Below, piece by piece: positions 23,750-31,493 of a stretch of DNA of 39,041 bases. How positions within the stretch are numbered: the stretch's first letter is position 1; each line of letters begins with the position of its first letter. The notes beneath the pieces are model-generated. The model was given only the letters and a program-made list of their open reading frames with translations. It had not been told where the DNA came from and did not search any database. The stretch spans positions 1 to 39,041 of the forward strand of contig NZ_CAJLKP010000057.1 in NCBI RefSeq assembly GCF_905207245.1, in the 5' to 3' direction. This DNA comes from an uncultured Bacteroides sp. GTDB lineage: Bacteria > Bacteroidota > Bacteroidia > Bacteroidales > Bacteroidaceae. The translations under genes and the position numbers were made by a program.

Positions 23750-24976
23750 CTATTTATTTTCTGACTCTTCTGTCTTTTTGTCTTTGGGAGTTTTCTTTTT
23801 TTGGAAGAAACGTGTAATATGACTAAATAGACTTGCAAATACTAAGATTGGCAATGCCCAAATGGAGTGTTTGAACCGTTTGTTTACTTCTCCATCCGGT
23901 AGCGCCATTATAAATGTAATAATAATGACACCTAAAAGGGTATACCATTTAAAGCTAAGTGTCCAATCGAGGAGGGTAATACCAATGGCACATAAGGTGA
24001 TAAGAGCTATAAGTAGAAAACGTGATGGCATTAACCATTGGAAAAGTTTGAGCGCATAGTCCCATTCGCCTTTAAGCAGAGTTATCGGTAGCTTTTTTAG
24101 TGCGAGGATAGTACTGCTATATTGTGAACGGAGCCAACCAATGCGTTGGGCCTCATATCCATTGGCACTTTCTTCTTTCTTGCTGTAACATACTACTTCT
24201 TCCATATATTCCGTGTAGATGTTCTGTTGCAACAGTGCTGTTTCCATCGCTTTACTTAAATCAGAACCTTTCAGTTTGGGTGCTATTTCATGGAACATTG
24301 GAAAATCAAATGCCATAGCTGAGCCTATTAATGCAGAAGAAAATCCCATGCGTGTATGCGCTTTACGGAAGATATTATTATTAATTTCTTCACTGGTGGC
24401 ATTTAATACGGCAATACTGGTAGTTAGATTTTCGGTCATTCGGTGCGCCTGGATAGCATCGCATCCGGAATAGTATGCATTGTTGAACAAATTTAATGCA
24501 TTAGGAACAATTCGATTATCAGAATTAAAAATAATAACCATATCGTATTCTGCAGGAGAATAACGCTCCATAACTTGCTGGATAGCATAAACTTTCGTAC
24601 ATTGTTCTTTATCGGGAACAACAATGTTGACTGGCATCTGAAGTAGAGTTACTAAATCCTCTTCCGGTAATTGAGTCGCTGCAACGGCTATGTCATACTT
24701 ATCACGTGGATAAAGTTGAGTATCTAAGAAACTATTTATAGAGTGAATCACTTCTTTGCCATTACGTAATACTGTAAACAATACAAGAAAACGGTGGTGT
24801 ACTTTAGCAGGAGGATAGGGATTTTTGTATTTCCCTAACGAAAAAAGTGCACAAACAAAAAGATACAACACTGGAATGCTTAGCAACAAGAACAAAATGG
24901 CATCTGCAATTTGTAAAGCATTGTTGTTTTCATCTACCCACCAATCGGGATTGAATATGGAAAAAATCTCGCTCAT
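23750..24976 (-). CDS. membrane-anchored GT2 family glycosyltransferase (divergent)
   Basis: The product is 408 residues. A membrane helix at about 24-46 precedes a GT2-like domain; two or three helices near 315-385 follow, then a charged tail (KKKTPKDKKTEESENK). The architecture resembles processive GT2 enzymes of the BcsA type. The metal site reads FNSDNRI, and QRIGWLRSQ stands where processive enzymes have QxxRW, so the key motifs are altered. It probably works on the same lipid-linked glycan as its neighbours. Confidence 0.8.
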   Translation of the reverse strand: MSEIFSIFNPDWWVDENNNALQIADAILFLLLSIPVLYLFVCALFSLGKYKNPYPPAKVHHRFLVLFTVLRNGKEVIHSINSFLDTQLYPRDKYDIAVAATQLPEEDLVTLLQMPVNIVVPDKEQCTKVYAIQQVMERYSPAEYDMVIIFNSDNRIVPNALNLFNNAYYSGCDAIQAHRMTENLTTSIAVLNATSEEINNNIFRKAHTRMGFSSALIGSAMAFDFPMFHEIAPKLKGSDLSKAMETALLQQNIYTEYMEEVVCYSKKEESANGYEAQRIGWLRSQYSSTILALKKLPITLLKGEWDYALKLFQWLMPSRFLLIALITLCAIGITLLDWTLSFKWYTLLGVIIITFIMALPDGEVNKRFKHSIWALPILVFASLFSHITRFFQKKKTPKDKKTEESENK

Positions 24977-24995
24977 GATATGATATTACTTGTTT

Positions 24996-26459
24996 TTATA
25001 TTGATTTTTCTTGAGTAATCTGTTTGTCTATATAAGGGCCGTTCATAATGAATGCTAATGAAGCAACAACGAGGAAGTCAGTAGGGGCGGTATTCATAGC
25101 TTCGCCTGTATATCCGTTGACCCATACCCCGAAAACACCACAAGTTAAGGCTGCTAATATATGATGTAACTCTTTGTTTTTGATGCGGAACATGACAATG
25201 TAACAACATCGGAGTACCACTGTAATTAATATGGCAAGGTAAAGATTCAAGCCCACATAACCGGTTTGTATCCATATTCTTACATAGTAAGAGTCGGGTG
25301 GGAGAGTTCCTTCCTCATATAGATCTCCTTTCTTCCATAACTTAGGAATGCTTTCGTCTATACCAACTCCCCATGGATGTTTTTCCAAATATGCTGCAAT
25401 CTCTTTTCGGTTTTCGACACGGACATTAAAAGATGCATCTTCTGTAGGACGGAAAGCAGTCCTCATACGTCGTATAGAAGAATTTCCTTCTCCAATATTA
25501 GTGAATACAAAAAATGAAAATACCAATATACCGGCAAATGCTGTTGTTGTGAATATTTTTATATTCTTACAGAGCAGGCAGTAGAGTGCTGTCCCAGCTA
25601 TAGGAATAATAATAGCACCACGAGTGCCAGACATAAACATGCCGATTAGCCCCATTAGGGCTACCGCTAAGTAATAGTATAATAATCGTTTGTTACGTGT
25701 ATGTATGCCGATAATGGTATATACAAGTGTTATGAGTCCCATACATGCTCCAAAATTGCTGGCATCAGTGAATATGGAGAAATAGCGTATTCCTGTATTT
25801 ATAATATGGGTTCGCCAGCTGTCACTACTTACAAGCCACTCTCTTTCGGCGTAATCAAAACCAAAATGTTTTTGCCACCATAATTTGAAGAATGCGATTG
25901 ATACGAATACTCCTACTGTTATTAATCCTATTTTTAACGTCTTAGGTTTGTCGGCCAATAAAGATGAGACTATATAAAGAACAAATGTCTCCAATATCAT
26001 GATACGGATTCCTTTTGTAATACCTTCAGCTTGTATTCCCGGATTGAGAAACTGGAATAAAATGAATAGGATCCAAGGAACATAACTAATGGTCAATATA
26101 TTTACAGCATTTGTTAATTTTATATCTGCCTTGTTTCGGAGAAATGAAAAAAGTATGGATATCGTTATATAGACTAATAATATATCCAAGATAACACTAA
26201 GTCCCGTAGTATGGGTGTAGCGCATAATTGCAATAAAAAAGAACGCATATGTTGCATATAGCAAATAACCGAAACGAGGAATCTGAAGTCCATAAAATAA
26301 TATAATCGCTGCTAAAGGTAGGCTGATAATAATAGCAGCAATTAACATTTTTTGAGCAATGATGGCATAGGCGATAGCTACTAACCCCATCAATAGTACA
26401 GAAGCAAGTACTGCTTGTGGAGGAAGCTCTCGGATGGGATATCGACTGTCGTATGCCAT
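24996..26459 (-). CDS. O-antigen polymerase/ligase family protein, Wzy-like
   Basis: The product is 487 residues with about eleven to twelve membrane helices. The large periplasmic loop holds GVGIDESIPKLWKKGDLYEE and TLPPDSYYVRIWIQTGYVGL, matching the O-antigen ligase/polymerase (Wzy/WaaL, PF04932) loop, with an Asp-Ser-Tyr instead of the usual His-Asn. FMSGTRGAIIIPIAG is another family motif. Given the Wzx-like flippase and the Wzz/Wzc-like protein in the same operon, a polymerase role is more likely than a ligase role. Confidence 0.85.
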   Translation of the reverse strand: MAYDSRYPIRELPPQAVLASVLLMGLVAIAYAIIAQKMLIAAIIISLPLAAIILFYGLQIPRFGYLLYATYAFFFIAIMRYTHTTGLSVILDILLVYITISILFSFLRNKADIKLTNAVNILTISYVPWILFILFQFLNPGIQAEGITKGIRIMILETFVLYIVSSLLADKPKTLKIGLITVGVFVSIAFFKLWWQKHFGFDYAEREWLVSSDSWRTHIINTGIRYFSIFTDASNFGACMGLITLVYTIIGIHTRNKRLLYYYLAVALMGLIGMFMSGTRGAIIIPIAGTALYCLLCKNIKIFTTTAFAGILVFSFFVFTNIGEGNSSIRRMRTAFRPTEDASFNVRVENRKEIAAYLEKHPWGVGIDESIPKLWKKGDLYEEGTLPPDSYYVRIWIQTGYVGLNLYLAILITVVLRCCYIVMFRIKNKELHHILAALTCGVFGVWVNGYTGEAMNTAPTDFLVVASLAFIMNGPYIDKQITQEKSI

Positions 26460-26481
26460 TATTCTATTCTCTTTTAAATTG

Positions 26482-28647
26482 TTATTTTACTTCATTTTTC
26501 TTAGATGTCAGACCTAGTTGAGCCAACCTGCTGAAGAATGAGTGAGTTGGAGTTTTGGGAGGCAATTCGCCAGTGAAAGACTCCACTACATCTCGATCAG
26601 CATTATTCAGATAAAGCACAAATGGAGTATCTTTCAATGCTTCTTTAATAGGAGCAATCGTTGTTTTATCACTATTACGCCATAAACGACAAGCATTAGC
26701 CACTAACAGATTCACATCAGCCTTTTGAAGCACAGGTAAAGGAATAGCAGCATCTTTGATAGGAGGGTATTCTACTAAGATAATATCTGGTATTTGTTCT
26801 GCTTCGTTCAAATTCCAAAAGTCTGATAATTGCTCTGCTTGTACATACTTACTACTGCTTGCTTCAAAGTCAACATCATAACATACTAAACGTACACGCA
26901 AGCCTTCTGATTTCCAATATTCCATAAAGTATTTAGAAAGAAAAGACTTGCCCTCACGGCTGTTTACACTAATCAAGTTGATAACGTTAGGACGATTAGG
27001 GGATAAATATTGGTTTAACCGATGACAACTGTAAGCAGCAGCAATACGATTACATACTTTCAAGAAGCCACGGAATTTTAAATTACTAATGCCATTGAAA
27101 GCAGCAATTACAGGTAAGCCAGTGAGGCGTTTACTGCGAATTGGGTCACGCAGAGTACGATCTAATAACTCAATTAGCAAAAAATAAGTTATGATAAATA
27201 CAATACTTCCTATAAAGGCTAATAGAATATAAAGCATGCGGCTGCGTCCATTATCTGTTAACGGAAAATCGGGTGGAGCTACAGTTTGCAAATTACTAGT
27301 ACTCATCTCTATATTTTTCAGGCGCAGATTTGCATCAGCCAGTCCTCTTAATTGGGTACGGTAATTGTCCTCTGCAATGCCTATTGCACGTTCTTTTCTA
27401 TTAACCTGTGTTCCGATTGGGGACATGTGGCTATATTGATCAAATATTTCTTGTTGCCGTTTTATCAATACTTCACGTTCGGCTTTAGCTTTAGCCTCAT
27501 TAATGCAGGCTGTCAGCCATTCTACAACCATTTCCTGAATGCCAACGCCTTCTTTTGTAAAATTAAATTCGCTTAAATTGTCAGATATATGGCTAATGTT
27601 ATCTTCTGCCTTTTTCAAGGCATCTTTTTCCTTTTGCAGATTTGTATCTGAGACCATAGTATCGTCAGAAGCAAATATTTCCCTTTCCATGATGCTTTGG
27701 TTCAAAGCGCTAACCTTATTTAGCTCTTGTAATAAATTTGTATTATTGCGAATAATCTGAGCCCGTATATCCATTTTATCTTCCAGCATGTTGCGCAAAC
27801 TTACTGCGGATTCATATGTACGTTCAGCTTCTTCTAAACGATCTTCAACTAGATAACGAGTTCCTGCTAAAGCTTTTGTCTCCTCTGGATAATTAATGAT
27901 GCGTTCCTGAACATTGTAATGCATTAAATCGTCTTCTTCCTCATTCATCTTCGCTTTTGCAATACGCACTTGTTCCTCAAAATAAGCTATAACATCATTC
28001 GTTGATTTATATCGAAGTATTTCATAAGCCTTAATCAATTCGTCTATTAGAATGGCAACAGTCTTCTGGGTAATGCCAGGATCTGCAGACGTATATTCTA
28101 TTTCAAGTATATCACTATTCCCTACGCGTTTTATTTTAATGCCATCCAATGCTATTGCACTATAAAATGCAACAGGACGATTGAATATTGAATATATGAA
28201 ATTATTGTTGTCTGGTTTACGATAGGCAGTTAGGTTGGCTAACGTCTTTTCAACATCTTTTCGGTCGACTAATGCCAGTACTTCCTTTGGAGTCATTTGA
28301 AGTAATTGTCGATAATGCTTGGCTTGGATATATTGGTTGTCTTTCCATTCTTCACCAAATGTTAACGAATTTGCTAATAGACGTAAAGATACTTTTTCTA
28401 ATGTTCCACGTGACTTGCCAAGGTTGATTAGATTATCAAAAGTACTATTTATGACCATATAATTAATAGAAGAGCCATCAAGGGATGTTGAATTGGTCAC
28501 ACCGGCATAGATACTACTTGTCACAGTATAACTATACGGCAGGAATTGGGTGAAATAAATAACCAATCCTGTTACAAAAAGAGTTCCCCATAATAACCAG
28601 TAGCGAATGCGGTATAGGAACTGTGATATGAATAGCATTATATCCAT
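26482..28647 (-). CDS. Wzz/Wzc-type chain-length and export protein, degenerate kinase domain
   Basis: The product is 721 residues. Helix one is near residues 17-35, a long coiled-coil periplasmic region covers about 210-460, helix two is near 470-495, and a cytoplasmic BY-kinase-like domain covers about 553-721. Walker A-like SVNSREGKS (560-568), Walker A'-like VCYDVD (588-593) and ILVEYPP in place of the usual IDTPP are present. The C-terminus (SRLAQLGLTSKKNEVK) has no tyrosine cluster. ATP binding is possible but autophosphorylation is doubtful. It would control polymer length and link the polymerase to the outer membrane. It begins six bases after the TolC-like gene. Confidence 0.88.
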   Translation of the reverse strand: MDIMLFISQFLYRIRYWLLWGTLFVTGLVIYFTQFLPYSYTVTSSIYAGVTNSTSLDGSSINYMVINSTFDNLINLGKSRGTLEKVSLRLLANSLTFGEEWKDNQYIQAKHYRQLLQMTPKEVLALVDRKDVEKTLANLTAYRKPDNNNFIYSIFNRPVAFYSAIALDGIKIKRVGNSDILEIEYTSADPGITQKTVAILIDELIKAYEILRYKSTNDVIAYFEEQVRIAKAKMNEEEDDLMHYNVQERIINYPEETKALAGTRYLVEDRLEEAERTYESAVSLRNMLEDKMDIRAQIIRNNTNLLQELNKVSALNQSIMEREIFASDDTMVSDTNLQKEKDALKKAEDNISHISDNLSEFNFTKEGVGIQEMVVEWLTACINEAKAKAEREVLIKRQQEIFDQYSHMSPIGTQVNRKERAIGIAEDNYRTQLRGLADANLRLKNIEMSTSNLQTVAPPDFPLTDNGRSRMLYILLAFIGSIVFIITYFLLIELLDRTLRDPIRSKRLTGLPVIAAFNGISNLKFRGFLKVCNRIAAAYSCHRLNQYLSPNRPNVINLISVNSREGKSFLSKYFMEYWKSEGLRVRLVCYDVDFEASSSKYVQAEQLSDFWNLNEAEQIPDIILVEYPPIKDAAIPLPVLQKADVNLLVANACRLWRNSDKTTIAPIKEALKDTPFVLYLNNADRDVVESFTGELPPKTPTHSFFSRLAQLGLTSKKNEVK

Positions 28648-28653
28648 AGGGCT

Positions 28654-29508
28654 CTATCTTTTTTCTTTTATAATTTTTACATTAGTTAGCATCTCTAATA
28701 ATACTATTGAATTGTGAAGGGCAACTCGGCTTTGTTCGTAACTAGTAACAGCACCTGCACGTCGTGAACGCTCTAAAGAAAGGGAAATGATATCCATTTT
28801 CCCTTGTATAAAATTATTTTCAGAGATTTTCATCTGTGCGTTGTATAAGGCAGCGGTCTCAGCTTTTGCTCTAATTGTTGCTAATTGCTCTGTTACTGCA
28901 TTGTATGCTTCTAGTACGAGTAAACGGCGATCTTCCATAACCTCTTCTCGGGTATATTGTAACTGCTCTATCTGGTAACGATAATCTTTTAATTTTAATG
29001 GGCGATTTATAATATCACCAAGGCTAATGCCAACATTGGCTCCTACATTAAAGTTATGTTGTGCACTTGACATCGTTGTTTGATACATAGGGGTAAACTC
29101 GTCGCTGGCATTACCAATGACATTGTATCGACCATATGAATACATACCACTAAGACGGAAATAGTTCCACCAATTTCGTTTCTCTAATCGGTATTTAGTC
29201 TTAACTTGTTCTACTTGCGACTGGGCTCTTTTCACAGTAGCATTTTCAACTACAGCATCTAAAAAAACAGAAAGTGGAGGCAGTTCCAATTTCTCTATTT
29301 CTATGGGGGCATTTTTAGTAATTAATCCCATTGTACTGGCCTCTATTTTTTCATCTTCCATCTTCAATCTCTCTAATGCTTTGATACGTTCTTCGCGTGT
29401 CATATTCTCTTGTGCTGATACAAATGACGAAAATGTGCATACTCCAATCAAGGATATGCAGCAAATTATAATTTTAGTGTACTTTCTTATCATTTCTCTT
29501 ATTTGCAA
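28654..29508 (-). CDS. TolC-like outer-membrane export protein, half size
   Basis: The product is 284 residues with a signal peptide at about 8-32 (KIIICCISLIGVCTFSSFVSA). Residues about 75-284 show the heptad-rich helices and strands of the TolC family (VVENATVKRAQSQVEQVKTK, then LEAYNAVTEQLATIRAKAE). TolC proteins are usually 430-490 residues with two repeats; this one has about one. It stands where Wza-type exporters usually are, and no Wza (polysaccharide export) family gene was recognised in the window. It may assemble as a larger oligomer, which is inference. It lies between the sugar transferase and the Wzz/Wzc-like gene. Confidence 0.82.
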   Translation of the reverse strand: MQIREMIRKYTKIIICCISLIGVCTFSSFVSAQENMTREERIKALERLKMEDEKIEASTMGLITKNAPIEIEKLELPPLSVFLDAVVENATVKRAQSQVEQVKTKYRLEKRNWWNYFRLSGMYSYGRYNVIGNASDEFTPMYQTTMSSAQHNFNVGANVGISLGDIINRPLKLKDYRYQIEQLQYTREEVMEDRRLLVLEAYNAVTEQLATIRAKAETAALYNAQMKISENNFIQGKMDIISLSLERSRRAGAVTSYEQSRVALHNSIVLLEMLTNVKIIKEKR

Positions 29509-29536
29509 TTTTACGATTTACATTTTATCGTCATGA

Positions 29537-30709
29537 TTAAACATTTTCTTTCTGTATAAACGCTGTTAGCGTTTTGAAGAGAATCTTTATATCCAGCCAA
29601 AACGAGAAGTCTCTTGCATATTTTATATCCAATTGCTTTCTCTCCTCAGCAGACATTTTACCTGCACCGCCACGTTTTTCCACCTGCCATAATCCTGTCA
29701 ATCCTGCCGGAGCCATGAACCTATCAATGTAGGCATCACTGGTCAGTAATTCCGCTTCGTAGAGTGGGAGAGGGCGATTACCTACAATACTCATATCACC
29801 TTTCAGTATATTGAATAACTGTGGCAATTCATCAATACTATATTTACGGATGATACGTCCCACACGAGTGACGCGTGGATCATTTTCAAGTTTAACGAAT
29901 GTATTTTCCTTTGTTTTCTCTTTCTTTTTGATGAAATCTTCCTCAGAGATAACAAAATCATCTGAAATCAACAAACTTTCTTCTTCATCCGGTGTTCCGG
30001 CAAGGTCATCAAAACGAATTTCAGGACCTTCATCGGAACTTTCCACTTCTTCAATCTGATATTGATTGAGGGCATTCAGCTCTTTTAATCTTTTATCTGC
30101 ATTGGTATACATGGAACGGAATTTCAGAAAATCGAAAATCTGATAGTTAGAGCCAACGCGCTGCGATTTGTAAATAACTTTTCCTTTGCTTTCCATGCGA
30201 ATAGCAATAGCGGTACCAATTAAAATAGGAGAAAGAATAATAACAGCGGTACCCGCAAAGAGTACATCGAATGTACGCTTCCACATAGGGAGGTGGTATG
30301 TATTCAATATCTTGCGGTGCGTCTCGCTAAATTCTTTTAGCTTGCTTTCCTTACGTGTCTTGAGATATGCATTCATGCGCTGAATGCTATCTTCTTCTGC
30401 ATGTGGTGGAAGCGTATTATTAACTCCGGCTTGCAAATAAGCTTTCCTGTTTTCAGACTTTAGAGCTTCGGTTATGAGGGTAATATAAACCCGGGGATAA
30501 CGCTTACGCAAATAAGTAATCTCAATACAGTCCGCTTCGCGTACATCCGTTTGTTCGTAAAGGATAGATATGTTATACCGTTCACGGATACCGTCAATCA
30601 CTTTTGCCGCTTTCTGAGATGAAGAGACGGCTACGAACATACCACCTGTAACTTTGCTCAGGTGATCAATGATAATCCGGTTACTTCCGATATAAATGTA
30701 GTATAACAT
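29537..30709 (-). CDS. sugar-phosphate transferase with N-terminal pseudo-receiver domain
   Basis: The product is 390 residues. Residues 1-115 look like a response-regulator receiver fold without its key residues: the region ISILYEQTDV lacks the phospho-Asp, and NTLPPHAEED replaces the Lys-Pro motif. A membrane helix covers about 147-172. The PF02397 sugar transferase domain follows (VGSNYQIFDFLKFRSMYTNA, IDELPQLFNILKGDMSIVGN, with Asp293-Glu294). An acidic insert of about 50 residues (218-268) splits the catalytic domain. The enzyme would start the repeat unit by moving a sugar phosphate to undecaprenyl phosphate. The gene follows the stand-alone response regulator by 24 bases. Confidence 0.9.
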   Translation of the reverse strand: MLYYIYIGSNRIIIDHLSKVTGGMFVAVSSSQKAAKVIDGIRERYNISILYEQTDVREADCIEITYLRKRYPRVYITLITEALKSENRKAYLQAGVNNTLPPHAEEDSIQRMNAYLKTRKESKLKEFSETHRKILNTYHLPMWKRTFDVLFAGTAVIILSPILIGTAIAIRMESKGKVIYKSQRVGSNYQIFDFLKFRSMYTNADKRLKELNALNQYQIEEVESSDEGPEIRFDDLAGTPDEEESLLISDDFVISEEDFIKKKEKTKENTFVKLENDPRVTRVGRIIRKYSIDELPQLFNILKGDMSIVGNRPLPLYEAELLTSDAYIDRFMAPAGLTGLWQVEKRGGAGKMSAEERKQLDIKYARDFSFWLDIKILFKTLTAFIQKENV

Positions 30710-30733
30710 GTCCTTTTACGTGTTTTGTGTTAA

Positions 30734-31093
30734 TTAGATGAACTTCTTTAAGCGTACTTTCAATTCCATGGGATTGAAAGGTTTGAGAATGTAATCTACT
30801 GCTCCTTCCTCAAGTAGGCGAATACGTTCGGTTGTACTTTCTTCGCTGGAAAGCATCATAACAGGAATGTGCTTGAATAACTCATTGCTTTTAAGATAAT
30901 GAAGAAACTCAGAACCTGTCATTTTCGGCATACGGATATCGGATATAATCAAGTCCGGTTCATTACCTTCGTGTAACCAGTCGATAGCTTTTAAAGGGTC
31001 TTCGCAATATACGAAATCATACTCCTTTCCTAAGTACATAGAGAGCACTTTGCCTATGGAGGCTTTATCATCTACTAATAATATCTGTTTCAT
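30734..31093 (-). CDS. single-domain response regulator (CheY-like)
   Basis: The product is 119 residues, one receiver domain with no output domain. The acidic pair is Asp8-Asp9 (LLVDDKA), the phosphorylation site is Asp52 (IISDIRMP), the switch Ser is in MLSSEES (about 82) and Lys104 is in ILKPFNP, so it is complete for phosphorylation. It is the first gene of the long polysaccharide operon. No kinase gene was seen, so its partner is elsewhere. It may act by protein contact, for example with the degenerate receiver domain of the sugar transferase encoded next. Confidence 0.93.
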   Translation of the reverse strand: MKQILLVDDKASIGKVLSMYLGKEYDFVYCEDPLKAIDWLHEGNEPDLIISDIRMPKMTGSEFLHYLKSNELFKHIPVMMLSSEESTTERIRLLEEGAVDYILKPFNPMELKVRLKKFI

Positions 31094-31249
31094 TATTGTA
31101 AGTTATATTATTCTATACCTGTTGTTCGTTATATGGTTGTAAATCTATTTGCTTGTCATGAAACTGCGTTCTTTGCAGATTTTACAAGCAATGAAATCAA
31201 CTGAATCTTATTCTTTTCCATAAATATATTGATTAAGTTTGATCTTAAG

Positions 31250-31257
31250 CAAAAATA
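31250..31257 (-). promoter_or_regulatory. candidate promoter of the long polysaccharide operon
   Basis: On the minus strand TATTTTTG matches the Bacteroidetes -7 box, 157 bases before the response-regulator start, so the leader would be about 150 bases. No clear -33 box was found. The 400-base gap 31094-31493 otherwise holds only the terminator at 31443 and no gene. Confidence 0.45.
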
Positions 31258-31442
31258 CGCTTATTTGCGCTAATAATATTTGTATAGGGGAATAATTACT
31301 TGTGGGTTAACTCTATTTAACGCTTTCTTGAGGTTAGATGAAGCAAGTTTATCTTTAAAATCATCAAATAATGGATTCTTAGTCTTTAGACTCTTGATGA
31401 TAGAAAATATGCTTTGTCAGTGGGTTGATATTCGGATAAATC

Positions 31443-31473
31443 CCAAAAGCCGGAAATAAACTCCGGCTTTTGG
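31443..31473 (-). terminator. intrinsic terminator of the first LruC gene
   Basis: CCAAAAGCCGGA and TCCGGCTTTTGG form a perfect 12-base stem with a seven-base loop, 21 bases after the stop. The U residues on the minus strand are within the stem. It separates the LruC gene from the polysaccharide operon. Confidence 0.8.
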
Positions 31474-31493
31474 AAACTTATTTTATTCGTTGT

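Noticed and set aside
11666..31493. Invertible capsule promoter or UpxY/UpxZ control genes
   Set aside because: Only short palindromes were found next to promoters, and no antiterminator-like or invertase gene is present.
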